Source: Rhizobium sp. FKL33 (GTDB lineage Bacteria; Pseudomonadota; Alphaproteobacteria; Rhizobiales; Rhizobiaceae). Taken from it: a stretch of 64,000 nt of DNA. A program made the position numbers and the translations under genes. This document shows positions 10,029 through 22,343 of this stretch, in pieces. The stretch's first letter is position 1; every line of letters begins with the position of its first letter. Under the pieces are notes generated by a model. That model was given only the letters and a program-made list of their open reading frames with translations, searched no databases and was not told where the DNA came from. Where the stretch lies: the NCBI RefSeq assembly GCF_005222915.1, contig NZ_STFX01000009.1, positions 34,605 to 98,604 on the forward strand. The letters are read 5' to 3'.

Positions 10029-10913
10029 ATGGTATGGGATTTTCGGGAGGGAGAATTATTCGAGATCCGGGAGCCTGACGACCATCAGATTCCGCTCGTT
10101 CTGAATTCTCCTCACAGCGGCCGCATCTATCCCCGCGCTTTTGTAGAGGGATCGCGCCTGGATTACCTGAGCCTGCGCCGCTCGGAGGATCATTTCGTCG
10201 ACGAATTGTTTTCGGGCGGCATATCGCTCGGCGCGCCGATGCTGAAGGCGCATTTTCCCCGCGCCTATGTCGATGTGAACCGCGAGCCCTATGAGCTCGA
10301 TCCTCGCATGTTCGACGGACCCCTGCCGCCTTACGCCAATACGGCGTCTGTGCGCGTCGCCGGGGGACTGGGCACCGTGCCGAAGATCGTCGCCGAGAAT
10401 ATGGAAATCTACGGCCGCAAGCTGCCCGTGGACATGGCGCTCGAACGTGTCGAGCATATCTACAAGCCCTATCACGCCGCGCTACGCCGCCTGATCGCGC
10501 GAACGCATGCCCGTTTCGGCCGCGCCATTCTCATCGATTGCCATTCGATGCCGGGCAATATTCGCATCACCGGCAGCGGCATGCGACCCGATGTGATCAT
10601 CGGCGATCGCTACGGCACCTCCGCCTCGTCGGACCTGTCGCGTCTGGCGCTGAAACTGCTCGAGGATCTCGGCTTTGCCGCAGTGCGGAACAAACCCTAT
10701 GCCGGCGGCTTCATTACCGAACATTACGGCCGGCCGGCGCGCGGTCTGCATGCTCTGCAGATCGAAATCAACCGCTCACTTTACATAGATGAGACGACGC
10801 TTGAGAAGCGTCCCGACTTCGCCAAAGTGGCTGGCGCCATGCGGCAATTTCTCGAAAATCTGGCGACTGAAGTCAGCGTTCCCCAGGTTTCCACCGCATA
10901 CGCGGCGGAGTGA
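10029..10913 (+). CDS. N-formylglutamate amidohydrolase family protein
   Basis: This 294-residue cytoplasmic enzyme belongs to the family that hydrolyses N-formyl-L-glutamate to formate and glutamate (HutG type). Characteristic motifs are LNSPHSGRIYP near the N-terminus, ILIDCHSMPG at mid-length with likely metal-binding Asp/His, and LQIEINRSLY near the C-terminus. I chose the ATG at 10029 (MVWDFREGE); an in-frame ATG at 10005 would add eight residues. No other hut genes are nearby, so the true substrate may be another formylated or acylated amino acid. In rhizobia this gene flanks mmgR, as it does here. Confidence 0.87.
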   Translation: MVWDFREGELFEIREPDDHQIPLVLNSPHSGRIYPRAFVEGSRLDYLSLRRSEDHFVDELFSGGISLGAPMLKAHFPRAYVDVNREPYELDPRMFDGPLPPYANTASVRVAGGLGTVPKIVAENMEIYGRKLPVDMALERVEHIYKPYHAALRRLIARTHARFGRAILIDCHSMPGNIRITGSGMRPDVIIGDRYGTSASSDLSRLALKLLEDLGFAAVRNKPYAGGFITEHYGRPARGLHALQIEINRSLYIDETTLEKRPDFAKVAGAMRQFLENLATEVSVPQVSTAYAAE

Positions 10914-10938
10914 CATCGTTTCATCACATGCAGGGCTC

Positions 10939-11018
10939 AAAAAAAACCGCGCTGTGAGCGCGGTCAAGTCTAGGGAGGAAACACCCAAGGAGGGCATTTA
11001 CAGCCGGTAAGGACTGTA
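10939..11018 (-). ncRNA. mmgR: MmgR small RNA (alpha-r8 / suhB RNA family)
   Basis: An 80-base RNA gene reads on the minus strand. Its 5' hairpin has stem TTACAG/CTGTAA. Next come CCCTCCTTGGG, containing the anti-Shine-Dalgarno heptamer CCTCCTT, and the unpaired 10-mer TTTCCTCCCT that I recall as the signature of MmgR. A 7-bp GC stem (CCGCGCT/AGCGCGG) and eight Ts form the terminator. Known S. meliloti MmgR is about 77 bases, lies between an N-formylglutamate amidohydrolase gene and an inositol-monophosphatase-like gene exactly as here, and limits polyhydroxybutyrate accumulation. Family identity is from memory plus synteny; promoter, motif and terminator are seen directly. Confidence 0.9.
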
Positions 11019-11024
11019 AGAAAA

Positions 11025-11053
11025 AGATAACTGCTGCAGCGCAAAAAAGTCAA
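11025..11053 (-). promoter_or_regulatory. sigma-70 type promoter of mmgR
   Basis: On the minus strand TTGACT (11053-11048) and TTATCT (11030-11025) are separated by exactly 17 bases. This places the transcription start near 11018, just before the first hairpin of the RNA. Confidence 0.8.
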
Positions 11054-11195
11054 CAGAAATGATGAACGAAAAATGACATAATTTGCATTAGCGGAAATTT
11101 TCTTGCCTCGGAAATCGAGGCGCTTGATTTTTCAACCCTTTGTCGCGCACATGCCCGCGCAGGAATTTCCAAGAGCTTCCCGACAGGAGAGAGTG

Positions 11196-11969
11196 ATGAC
11201 GCCCGATCGCGCCTTTTTCGACCGACTCGCCGACGCAGCGCGAGCGGAAACCCTGCCGCGATTCCGGTCCGGACTGTCGGTGGTGGACAAGGGCGGGCAG
11301 CATTACGATCCGGTCACCGAAGGCGACCAGGCGGCTGAAGCGGCGATCCGCTCCCTGATTGAAGCGGAGTTCCCGGATCATGGCATTTTGGGCGAGGAGC
11401 ACGGCTCCGTGGGCCTCGATCGCGACTATGTCTGGGTGATCGACCCGATCGACGGCACGCGCGCGTTCATTTCGGGTGTTCCCGTCTGGGGCACGCTGGT
11501 CGGCCTTTATCACAAGGGCCGCGCCGTGATGGGCCTGATCGACCAGCCCTTCACCGGCGAGCGCTATTTCGCCGATGGCGAGAAATCCATCTATCGCGGC
11601 CCGGACGGCGAGCGGGTGATCCGCACCAGCGGCTGCGCCCGCGTTGAGGACGCCAAGCTGTTCACCACCTCGCCGCATCTGTTCGAAGGCCGCGACGAGA
11701 CCGTCTATCGGGCGATCGAGAAGAAGGCGCGGCTCTTCCGTTACGGCGTCGATTGCTACGCCTACGCCCTGCTGGCCTCGGGCCATGTCGATCTCGTCGT
11801 CGAGTGCTCGCTGAAGCCCTATGACGTCGGCGGCATCATCCCTGTCGTCGAACAGGCCGGCGGCGTGATGACCGACTGGCAGGGCGGCCGTCCGGAAATG
11901 GGCGGCTATATCGTGGCGGCGGCGACCGAAGCGCTGCATCGCGAGGCGCTGGAGATGCTGAACGCCTGA
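11196..11969 (+). CDS. hisN: histidinol-phosphatase, inositol-monophosphatase family
   Basis: This 257-residue cytoplasmic Mg-dependent phosphatase carries the family signatures: GEE (E67/E68 region), D83-P-I-D86-G-T-R and a late DVGGIIPVVEQAGG. In rhizobia the gene at this locus is annotated HisN, which dephosphorylates L-histidinol phosphate in histidine synthesis; a SuhB-like inositol monophosphatase is the alternative. I chose the ATG at 11196, preceded by GGAGAGAG, over an in-frame start at 11103 that lacks a binding site. It is a single plus-strand gene downstream of, and divergent from, mmgR. Confidence 0.85.
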   Translation: MTPDRAFFDRLADAARAETLPRFRSGLSVVDKGGQHYDPVTEGDQAAEAAIRSLIEAEFPDHGILGEEHGSVGLDRDYVWVIDPIDGTRAFISGVPVWGTLVGLYHKGRAVMGLIDQPFTGERYFADGEKSIYRGPDGERVIRTSGCARVEDAKLFTTSPHLFEGRDETVYRAIEKKARLFRYGVDCYAYALLASGHVDLVVECSLKPYDVGGIIPVVEQAGGVMTDWQGGRPEMGGYIVAAATEALHREALEMLNA

Positions 11970-11974
11970 GGCGT

Positions 11975-12940
11975 TCACTCCCCCGAATAGATCAGCGGAT
12001 CGGAATCCGAGCCGGGTATGAAAGCCTTGATGGCGGCGAGCGTCTGGTCGCGGAAAATGTCGCGTTCCTGCAGCAATTCATGTTCGGCGCCGGCGATGGT
12101 GATCAGTTTGCCGGCCCGGAAGCGTTGGGACAGCGCCTCGAAATAGGGATAGGGCACGATCTTGTCCGCGCTCGGCGCAATCACCAGCGTCGGGATCTCG
12201 ATGCGGTGGAGATGGTCCATGCGGCTGACCGTTTCGATGGCGCGGATCATCGAGGCGATCCAGCTTGCCGTCGGCGGCCCGATGAAGAGGTCGGGATGCG
12301 CGCGCTGGATTCCGCGGTTGCGGCGAAAGCGGATAATGTCGGACGTTAGGGGATTTCCCTCGAACGGGCGCTCCAGCACATCCTTCGAAAATTGCACAGC
12401 GCCGAGCCCGGTCAAGTGGCTGGCATTGGCGAGAAGCTTCAACAGGCCATTGGGAATGCCGATGCCGGCGGACCCCACAAACGGTGCGCAGAGCGCCATG
12501 CGGTCGATGCGATTGGACAGCCAGGGCGCGGCTCTCAGCGCCACGAGCGCGCCCATGGAATGCGCGACAATGAAGAAGGGCATCTTGGCGTCGGGGAGCA
12601 CGACCTTCTCGATGAAGGCGTCGAGATCGCGTTCGAGATCTCCGAAACGGCGCAGATGCCCCTTGCGGGCTTGCTGATGCAGCCGGGGCGAGCCGCCCTG
12701 ACCGCGCCAGTCGAAGGTGGCGACCCAGAGGCCGGCCTCAGTGAGATCGCGGATCGTCTCGTAATATTTCTCGATCGCTTCGTTGCGGCCATGCAGAAGG
12801 ATCACCGTTCCGGCGGCGGGCGACTGGGCGGCGCGGAAGATCGCATAGCGGAGCTTCGCGCCGTCGAAACTGTCGAAGAAGCCTGCGACGTGATTGTCGG
12901 GCGGAAGATTGTCTGGCGTGGCGCGGAGTATTGAGGGCAT
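11975..12940 (-). CDS. alpha/beta hydrolase, lysophospholipase-like
   Basis: This 321-residue serine hydrolase of the monoacylglycerol lipase/PldB group (Hydrolase_4) has oxyanion-hole region LLHGRNE, nucleophile S128 in AHSMG, and likely triad partners D259 (APSADK) and H287 (GAEHE). The DWRGQGGS motif is typical of the group. It probably cleaves lysophospholipids or monoacylglycerols. No signal peptide is evident. Convergent with hisN, with only 5 bases between their stops. A minus-strand terminator at 13003-13047 lies just upstream and insulates it from upstream transcripts. Confidence 0.85.
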   Translation of the reverse strand: MPSILRATPDNLPPDNHVAGFFDSFDGAKLRYAIFRAAQSPAAGTVILLHGRNEAIEKYYETIRDLTEAGLWVATFDWRGQGGSPRLHQQARKGHLRRFGDLERDLDAFIEKVVLPDAKMPFFIVAHSMGALVALRAAPWLSNRIDRMALCAPFVGSAGIGIPNGLLKLLANASHLTGLGAVQFSKDVLERPFEGNPLTSDIIRFRRNRGIQRAHPDLFIGPPTASWIASMIRAIETVSRMDHLHRIEIPTLVIAPSADKIVPYPYFEALSQRFRAGKLITIAGAEHELLQERDIFRDQTLAAIKAFIPGSDSDPLIYSGE

Positions 12941-13002
12941 GGCGTCCGGATATGCGATTTTAGAGGAAGGCTAGCACGATTCGCCCGCCTCCTGCGGCAA
13001 AC

Positions 13003-13047
13003 AAAAAAGCCGGAGACCGCTGGATGGGGACAGGTGCGGCTCCGGCT
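13003..13047 (-). terminator. rho-independent terminator
   Basis: The stem AGCCGGAG+CCGC / GCGG+CTCCGGCT, with one bulged base and a 15-base loop, is followed on the minus strand by TTTTTTG. It lies 63 bases upstream of the lysophospholipase-like gene. Confidence 0.75.
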
Positions 13048-13110
13048 GAAAGTTGACCGGCGCGAAAGGGACGTTATCGCTCCGGTCACGGGAGGGGCGC
13101 TCCCATGCGG
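13003..13110 (-). ncRNA. possible structured small RNA ending in a strong terminator
   Basis: On the minus strand, three hairpins stand in a row. GGGAG/CTCCC encloses a C-rich loop. GACCGG/CCGGTC continues as GCG/CGC around ACGTCCC. AGCCGGAG plus CCGC pairs with GCGG plus CTCCGGCT (12 bp with one bulge) and runs into six Ts. No minus-strand protein gene upstream could be ended by this terminator. The structures are seen; that an sRNA is made is inferred, and no convincing promoter was found. It lies opposite the region upstream of hsp20. Confidence 0.4.
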
Positions 13111-13192
13111 CTGTTTCTACGGCGTCGGCTGTGAATGCTCGCCGAACTCGCCGTTCATTCTTCATTCATATTCTTCAACCGCTGGTCCGGGT

Positions 13193-13221
13193 CTTGAAAG
13201 CGGCAAAATTCTCTCCCACCT
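13193..13221 (+). promoter_or_regulatory. RpoH (sigma-32) type promoter of hsp20
   Basis: CTTGAA (13193-13198) and CCCACCT (13215-13221) are separated by 16 bases, resembling the alphaproteobacterial heat-shock promoter CTTGAA...CCCATNT. The predicted transcription start near 13228 gives a leader of about 100 bases that contains the ROSE element. Confidence 0.65.
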
Positions 13222-13232
13222 AAGCTCTGCGG

Positions 13233-13327
13233 GACGCCGATGACGGGTCCCTGAACCGGGCGCGCGGGGCCGAAGAACGGACCGGGCGTCTGAGATTAAA
13301 ATCGCAAACGTTGCTCTCAAGGAGGAC
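13233..13327 (+). promoter_or_regulatory. ROSE-type RNA thermometer in hsp20 leader
   Basis: The leader folds into a long stem (GACGCC 13233-13238 with GGCGTC 13285-13290, enclosing GGTCC 13246-13250 with GGACC 13279-13283). A short 3' hairpin follows, in which GTTGCTC (13310-13316) pairs with GAGGAC (13322-13327) around loop TCAAG. The Shine-Dalgarno GGAGG is thus masked, and G13313 is bulged exactly like the conserved bulged G of ROSE elements. Known ROSE elements melt at heat-shock temperature to let small heat-shock genes be translated. Confidence 0.85.
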
Positions 13328-13330
13328 ACC

Positions 13331-13801
13331 ATGCGTCACTTCGATTTCTCCCCGCTCTATCGCTCCACCGTCGGCTTCGACCGCGTCTTCACGATGCTCG
13401 ACAGTCTGTCTCAGCCCGAGCAGCCGACTTACCCGCCCTATAATATCGAGAAGACCGGCGAAAACGCCTATCGCATCTCGATGGCGGTGGCCGGCTTCGA
13501 CGAGAGCGAATTGTCGATCGAACTCAATCAGCATCTTCTCTCGGTGAAGGGCGAAAAGTCCGACGACAAGCCCGAAGGCTCCGAACTCCTTTATCGCGGC
13601 ATCGCCAAGCGCGCCTTTGAGCGCCGCTTCCAGCTGGCCGATCATGTGGAGGTGCGCGCCGCGCATCTGAAGAACGGCCTTCTGCATATCGATCTCGTGC
13701 GCGAGATTCCGGAAGCCATGAAGCCGCGCCGCATCGAGATCGCCGCGCCAAGCGCCGCCGAAGCGCCGAAGGCGATTGAAGCCCAGGTGATCAACGGCTG
13801 A
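13331..13801 (+). CDS. hsp20: small heat shock protein, Hsp20/IbpA type
   Basis: This 156-residue cytoplasmic holdase chaperone binds unfolding proteins and hands them to DnaK/ClpB. The alpha-crystallin domain spans about 38-130, with the usual start YNIEKTGENAYRISMAVAGF and the segment GIAKRAFERRFQLADHV. The N-terminus (RHFDFSPLYRSTVGFDR) matches the IbpA class. The start follows AAGGAGG, which is sequestered in the ROSE hairpin. It is a single-gene unit with a RpoH-type promoter and a strong terminator after the stop. Confidence 0.95.
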   Translation: MRHFDFSPLYRSTVGFDRVFTMLDSLSQPEQPTYPPYNIEKTGENAYRISMAVAGFDESELSIELNQHLLSVKGEKSDDKPEGSELLYRGIAKRAFERRFQLADHVEVRAAHLKNGLLHIDLVREIPEAMKPRRIEIAAPSAAEAPKAIEAQVING

Positions 13802-13848
13802 GCTTTGGCTGCACATAGGTGAGGCGCATCAACGCGCCTGGCATTCAG

Positions 13849-13875
13849 GCCCCGCCGCGATCATCGCGGCGGGGC
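13849..13875. terminator. bidirectional terminator between hsp20 and threonine aldolase
   Basis: A perfect 12-bp GC-rich stem (GCCCCGCCGCGA and its complement) has a 3-base loop. It sits between the two convergent genes, with a short T-rich tail on the plus side. Confidence 0.8.
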
Positions 13876-13888
13876 ATTTCATTGCCGA

Positions 13889-14944
13889 TCAGAGCAGCGC
13901 GCCGATGGCCGCGACATCCTCTTCCCGCGTGGCGAAGCTGGGAATGAAGCGACGGATCTTTTCATCGGCGGCGAGTTGGCCTTCCATTCCGCGCGGCGTT
14001 TCCCAATCATAGAAGCGAGCGCCGGCCTGGCGCAGCGCCTCGGCCTTGTCGTCGGTCATGATCAGGAAGATCTGGTTGCCCTGAGTCGGCCAAGCGATTC
14101 GCGTTTGTGCGGACATTTGGGCGGCTTCGGTCAGTTTTCTGGCCATGGCGTTGGCGTGCCGGGCGAGTTCTATCCACAGGCCGTCCTTGAGCCAGGCTTC
14201 GAACTGGGCGGCGACGAAGGCGGATTTCGAAAAGAGGTTCGCGCCGCGTTTGCGCAGCCGGGGCATGGCGCGGGCGTCCTCTGGATTGAAGAAGATCACG
14301 GCTTCGGCGCACCAGCAGCCATTCTTGGTGCCGCCGAGCGACAGGATGTCGACCCCCGCCTTCCAGGTCATCTCGGCCGGGGTGCAGCCCAGCGCGGCCA
14401 CCGCATTGGAAAAGCGCGCGCCATCCATATGGGTTTTCAGGCCCGCCTCCCTGGCGATGGCGCTCAAGGCGCTGATTTCGTCGAGGCTGTAGACGGTGCC
14501 GGCCTCGGTGGCCTGGGTGAGGGAAAGCGCGGTCTTTTCACCCACATGCACGTCGTCGTCCGGAAACAGCGCCATGGCCCGGCGCAGCGAATCCGGATCG
14601 ATCTTGCCATGCGCGCCCGGGGCGCTCGCCACCGGAACCAGCTTGCCGCCACCGGTTTGAAGCTCGACGGCTCCGCCTTCGTGGTGAATGACATGGGCCT
14701 CGCTGTGACAAAACATCACGCTTGCGGGGCGGGCGACGGAAGCCAGCGCCAGCGAATTGGCCGCCGTGCCGGTTGCGACGAAAAACACCGCGACGTCGCG
14801 TTCGAACAGTTCCGACAGCGCCGCAGCCGCCCGCTCATCGACATCGCTCGCACCATAGGGCGCATGATAAGCGCTGGCGGCTGTGGATAGACTGGCGACC
14901 ACGGTGGGATGCGCCCCGGCCCAGTTGTCAGAAGCGAAAATCAA
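13889..14944 (-). CDS. threonine aldolase (low specificity)
   Basis: This 351-residue PLP enzyme splits L-threonine or L-allo-threonine into glycine and acetaldehyde. The N-terminus IFASDNWAGAHP is typical. The PLP-contacting HMDGARFSNA (Asp174) and the Schiff-base lysine Lys207 in SLGGTKNG are present. I chose the TTG start at 14944 because AGGTG lies 6 bases before it and the protein then begins as family members do; a GTG at 14953 is possible. The open frame runs on to 15109, but those codons overlap the gltB upstream region and look non-coding. Divergent from gltB. Confidence 0.9.
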   Translation of the reverse strand: MIFASDNWAGAHPTVVASLSTAASAYHAPYGASDVDERAAAALSELFERDVAVFFVATGTAANSLALASVARPASVMFCHSEAHVIHHEGGAVELQTGGGKLVPVASAPGAHGKIDPDSLRRAMALFPDDDVHVGEKTALSLTQATEAGTVYSLDEISALSAIAREAGLKTHMDGARFSNAVAALGCTPAEMTWKAGVDILSLGGTKNGCWCAEAVIFFNPEDARAMPRLRKRGANLFSKSAFVAAQFEAWLKDGLWIELARHANAMARKLTEAAQMSAQTRIAWPTQGNQIFLIMTDDKAEALRQAGARFYDWETPRGMEGQLAADEKIRRFIPSFATREEDVAAIGALL

Positions 14945-15368
14945 GAAAATCACCTTTTGCGTTTGTTCGGATTTGTTGAGTTGCGGAGTTGAGTGTGACG
15001 AATTTGATTTTGCAAGAGGCGTATGCCTAAAATCGAACCAATTTTCGGGGCTCGCCCCTTGCGGTGAATACGCCTTTCTGCCATAGGATAAGAGAATTAG
15101 GACAGTCATGCTGTCCTATTTTGCTGCATGGATCCTGAAGGCCCGTCACACGGTCTTTAAAGAAGCGGTCCAGCCTCCTGATCCGCCGGGGAAAGCGGGC
15201 AGGGGCAGAAGCCGGCAGCTGCGTGGACGCGGGGTCGAACTGGCCCGGGAATTGCAGCTTGTACAGGAAAATGCGAAGACATTCATCGTTCGCGAGCGGC
15301 GCCGTCATGTGCGCCTTTCGCGAGTTCACGCGGGCGCCGGGACGGCCCCCATGGCAGGAGGAAATAAG
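14945..15368. promoter_or_regulatory. divergent regulatory region, threonine aldolase / gltB
   Basis: About 420 bases without a supported gene. The clearest element is a perfect 8-bp inverted repeat TAGGACAG/CTGTCCTA (15098-15118) with a 5-base centre, followed on the plus strand by TTTT. It could be an operator or a weak terminator in the gltB leader. I see no known riboswitch. A strong AGGAGG at 15357-15362 serves gltB. Confidence 0.45.
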
Positions 15369-20093
<4,725 letters not shown>

Positions 20094-20116
20094 GTTGGCG
20101 GCCGACCATGGCCGTG

Positions 20117-20133
20117 ATATGACATTGGCATAT
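20117..20133 (+). promoter_or_regulatory. inverted repeat before vapB, candidate operator
   Basis: ATATG-N7-CATAT lies 20 bases before the likely vapB start and 24 bases after the gltB stop. VapBC modules usually autoregulate through such palindromes; here that role is inferred. Confidence 0.4.
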
Positions 20134-20152
20134 GACGGCTATGGAGGCTGCG

Positions 20153-20428
20153 ATGAACGAGCATGCATCGCCCAAAAGTGCAGAAGGTGAAATCGAACTC
20201 AGCGTCTTCACCAATGGACGAAGCCGCGCGGTTCGCATTCCGAAGGAGTTCGAGTTTCCGGGAAAGAAGGTCATCATGATCAAGCAACCGGACGGGTCCC
20301 TTTTGCTGCGCACGGCGGAGACTGCAGGTCTGATCGATTATCTCAAGACAGCGGAACCATGGCTGGGCGGAGATTTTCTGGACCGCGACGACGAGGAGAT
20401 TGCGCCGCTGGATGAGGTGGAGCTCTGA
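20153..20428 (+). CDS. vapB: VapB-type antitoxin (AbrB fold)
   Basis: This 91-residue protein has the swapped-hairpin AbrB DNA-binding region in its first half (ELSVFTNGRSRAVRIPKEF), then a short acidic C-terminal tail (DRDDEEIAPLDEVEL) of the kind that binds and blocks the toxin. The ATG at 20153 follows GGAGG; an upstream in-frame ATG at 20132 overlaps the candidate operator. Its TGA overlaps the vapC ATG by one base, giving translational coupling. It is placed in the same direction between gltB and gltD. Confidence 0.85.
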   Translation: MNEHASPKSAEGEIELSVFTNGRSRAVRIPKEFEFPGKKVIMIKQPDGSLLLRTAETAGLIDYLKTAEPWLGGDFLDRDDEEIAPLDEVEL

Positions 20429-20823
20429 TGAAATACATGCTGGACACGAACGCCATCTCGTCCATCGTTTCCAATCCGCAAGGGCCGGTGTTGACGAGGA
20501 TGATGGAGGTGGGCGAGGCGAACGTGTTCACGAGCATCTTCGTACATGCGGAAGTCTGGTACGGGGTGAAGAAGAAGGGATCGGCGGAACTTGCAGCCAA
20601 GGTTCGTCGTGTCACCGAAAAGCTTTACGTCGCTCCCTTCCAGATGCCGGGAGACGCTCGATACGCCGATGTCCGGCTCGCCCTTCGCCAGGGGCAAAAC
20701 ATCGGGCCGAACGATCTCTGGATCGCGGCGCATGCGCTGGCGCTGGATGCGGTTCTGGTGACGGACAATGACAGAGAATTTTCCCGGGTGCCGGGATTGA
20801 AACTAGAGAATTGGGTCAGGTAA
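20428..20823 (+). CDS. vapC: VapC-type PIN-domain ribonuclease toxin
   Basis: This 131-residue PIN-domain protein carries the acidic metal-binding set D6 (MLDTNAIS), E42 (HAEVWYG), D96 (NDLWIA) and D115 (TDND). VapC toxins cut tRNA or rRNA in stress; the tRNA-fMet cutters have the same LDTN start. All catalytic residues are intact, so the toxin is probably active. It is coupled to vapB and is followed after 39 bases by gltD in the same direction, so readthrough from gltB through vapBC into gltD is likely. Confidence 0.9.
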   Translation: MKYMLDTNAISSIVSNPQGPVLTRMMEVGEANVFTSIFVHAEVWYGVKKKGSAELAAKVRRVTEKLYVAPFQMPGDARYADVRLALRQGQNIGPNDLWIAAHALALDAVLVTDNDREFSRVPGLKLENWVR

Positions 20824-20862
20824 CAAGCCGGAGAACGGCGAGAAGAGGGCAGGCAAGGGACG

Positions 20863-22317
20863 ATGGGCAAGGTAACGGGTTTTCTCGAGATCGACAGACA
20901 GGTCGGCAAGTATCAGCCGGCTTCGGATCGCATTCGCCATTTCCGCGAATTCACCATTCCGATGTCGGATCAGGAAGTGGAGAAACAGGCCGCCCGCTGC
21001 ATGGATTGCGGCATTCCCTTCTGCCATGGTCCGACCGGCTGTCCGGTGCATAACCAGATTCCCGACTGGAACGATCTTGTGTTCAACAACAAGTGGGAAG
21101 AGGCGATCCGCAACCTCCATTCCACCAACAACTTTCCGGAATTCACCGGCCGCGTCTGCCCCGCGCCTTGCGAGGAAGCCTGCACGCTGAACCTCGAAGA
21201 CGCGCCGGTGGCGATCAAGACGGTGGAACAGGCGATCGCCGACAAGGCCTATGAAATGGGCTTCATCGTGCCGAAGCCCGCCACCACCAAGACCAACAAG
21301 AGCGTGGCGATCATCGGCTCCGGCCCCGCCGGCATGGCCGCGGCGCAGCAGCTCGCGCGCGCCGGACATGACGTGACCGTCTACGAGCGCGAATCCAAGC
21401 CCGGCGGCCTGCTGCGCTACGGCATTCCCGACTTCAAGATGGAAAAGAACTTCATCGATCGCCGCGTCGAGCAGATGAAGGGCGAGGGCGTCACCTTCCA
21501 GTGCGGCGTCAATGTCGGCGTCGACGTGAAGGTCGAGGACCTGCTCGCCAAATATGACGCCGTGCTCTATTGCGGCGGCTCGGAAACGCCGCGCGACGCC
21601 GGCATTCCGGGCGTCGATCTGCACGGCGTGCATGATGCGATGCCCTATCTCGTGCAGCAGAACCGCCGCGTCGGTCGCGAAAACATCGACAGCGTCGGCT
21701 GGCCGTCGGCGCCGATCCTGGCCGGCGGCAAGCATGTCGTGGTCGTCGGCGGCGGCGACACGGCGTCGGACTGCGTCGGCACCGCGTTCCGTCAGGGTGC
21801 GGTGAAGGTGTCCCAGCTCGACATTCGCCCCATGCCGCCCGAAAAGGAAGACAAGCTCGCGGTCTGGCCCTATTGGGCGACCAAGATGCGCACCTCCTCC
21901 TCGCAGGCCGAAGGCGCGATCCGCGAATTCCAGGTCGCGACGCTGGAATTTGTCGGCGAAGACGGTGTGCTGACCGGCGTGAAGTGCTGCCAGGTCGACG
22001 AACGCCGCAAGCCGGTCCCCGGCACGGAATTCGTGATCAAGGCCGATCTCGCTTTCATCGCCATCGGTTTCCGCGGACCGTTCATGGGCGGCGTCATCGC
22101 CGAACTCGGCGACAAGCTGACGCTGAACACCGACCGTCGCGGCTCGACCAATGTCGTGGCCGACGACAAGGACTACCGGACCTCGGTCGACAAGTTCTGG
22201 ACGGCGGGCGACGTGCGCCGCGGCCAGTCGCTGGTGGTCTGGGCGATCCGCGAAGGCCGTCAGGCGGCTCGCGCCATCGACGAAGCGCTGATGGGCGCGA
22301 CCACGCTGCCGCGCTGA
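20863..22317 (+). CDS. gltD: glutamate synthase (NADPH) small subunit
   Basis: This 484-residue beta subunit passes electrons from NADPH through FAD and 4Fe-4S centres to GltB. N-terminal cysteine clusters (CMDCGIPFCHGPTGCP and CPAPCEEAC) hold the Fe-S centres. GSGPAGMAAAQQLARAGH binds FAD, and VVVGGGDTASDC binds NADPH. Its length is normal for the family. Spacing and direction suggest it belongs to the gltB-vapBC-gltD unit, although a separate promoter in vapC cannot be excluded. Confidence 0.96.
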   Translation: MGKVTGFLEIDRQVGKYQPASDRIRHFREFTIPMSDQEVEKQAARCMDCGIPFCHGPTGCPVHNQIPDWNDLVFNNKWEEAIRNLHSTNNFPEFTGRVCPAPCEEACTLNLEDAPVAIKTVEQAIADKAYEMGFIVPKPATTKTNKSVAIIGSGPAGMAAAQQLARAGHDVTVYERESKPGGLLRYGIPDFKMEKNFIDRRVEQMKGEGVTFQCGVNVGVDVKVEDLLAKYDAVLYCGGSETPRDAGIPGVDLHGVHDAMPYLVQQNRRVGRENIDSVGWPSAPILAGGKHVVVVGGGDTASDCVGTAFRQGAVKVSQLDIRPMPPEKEDKLAVWPYWATKMRTSSSQAEGAIREFQVATLEFVGEDGVLTGVKCCQVDERRKPVPGTEFVIKADLAFIAIGFRGPFMGGVIAELGDKLTLNTDRRGSTNVVADDKDYRTSVDKFWTAGDVRRGQSLVVWAIREGRQAARAIDEALMGATTLPR

Positions 22318-22343
22318 TCCGCCGAAGACATTCGAGATCCCCG

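Noticed and set aside
14945..15109. 55-residue extension of threonine aldolase
   Set aside because: The region lacks a ribosome binding site, is unlike the family N-terminus and overlaps the gltB upstream region.
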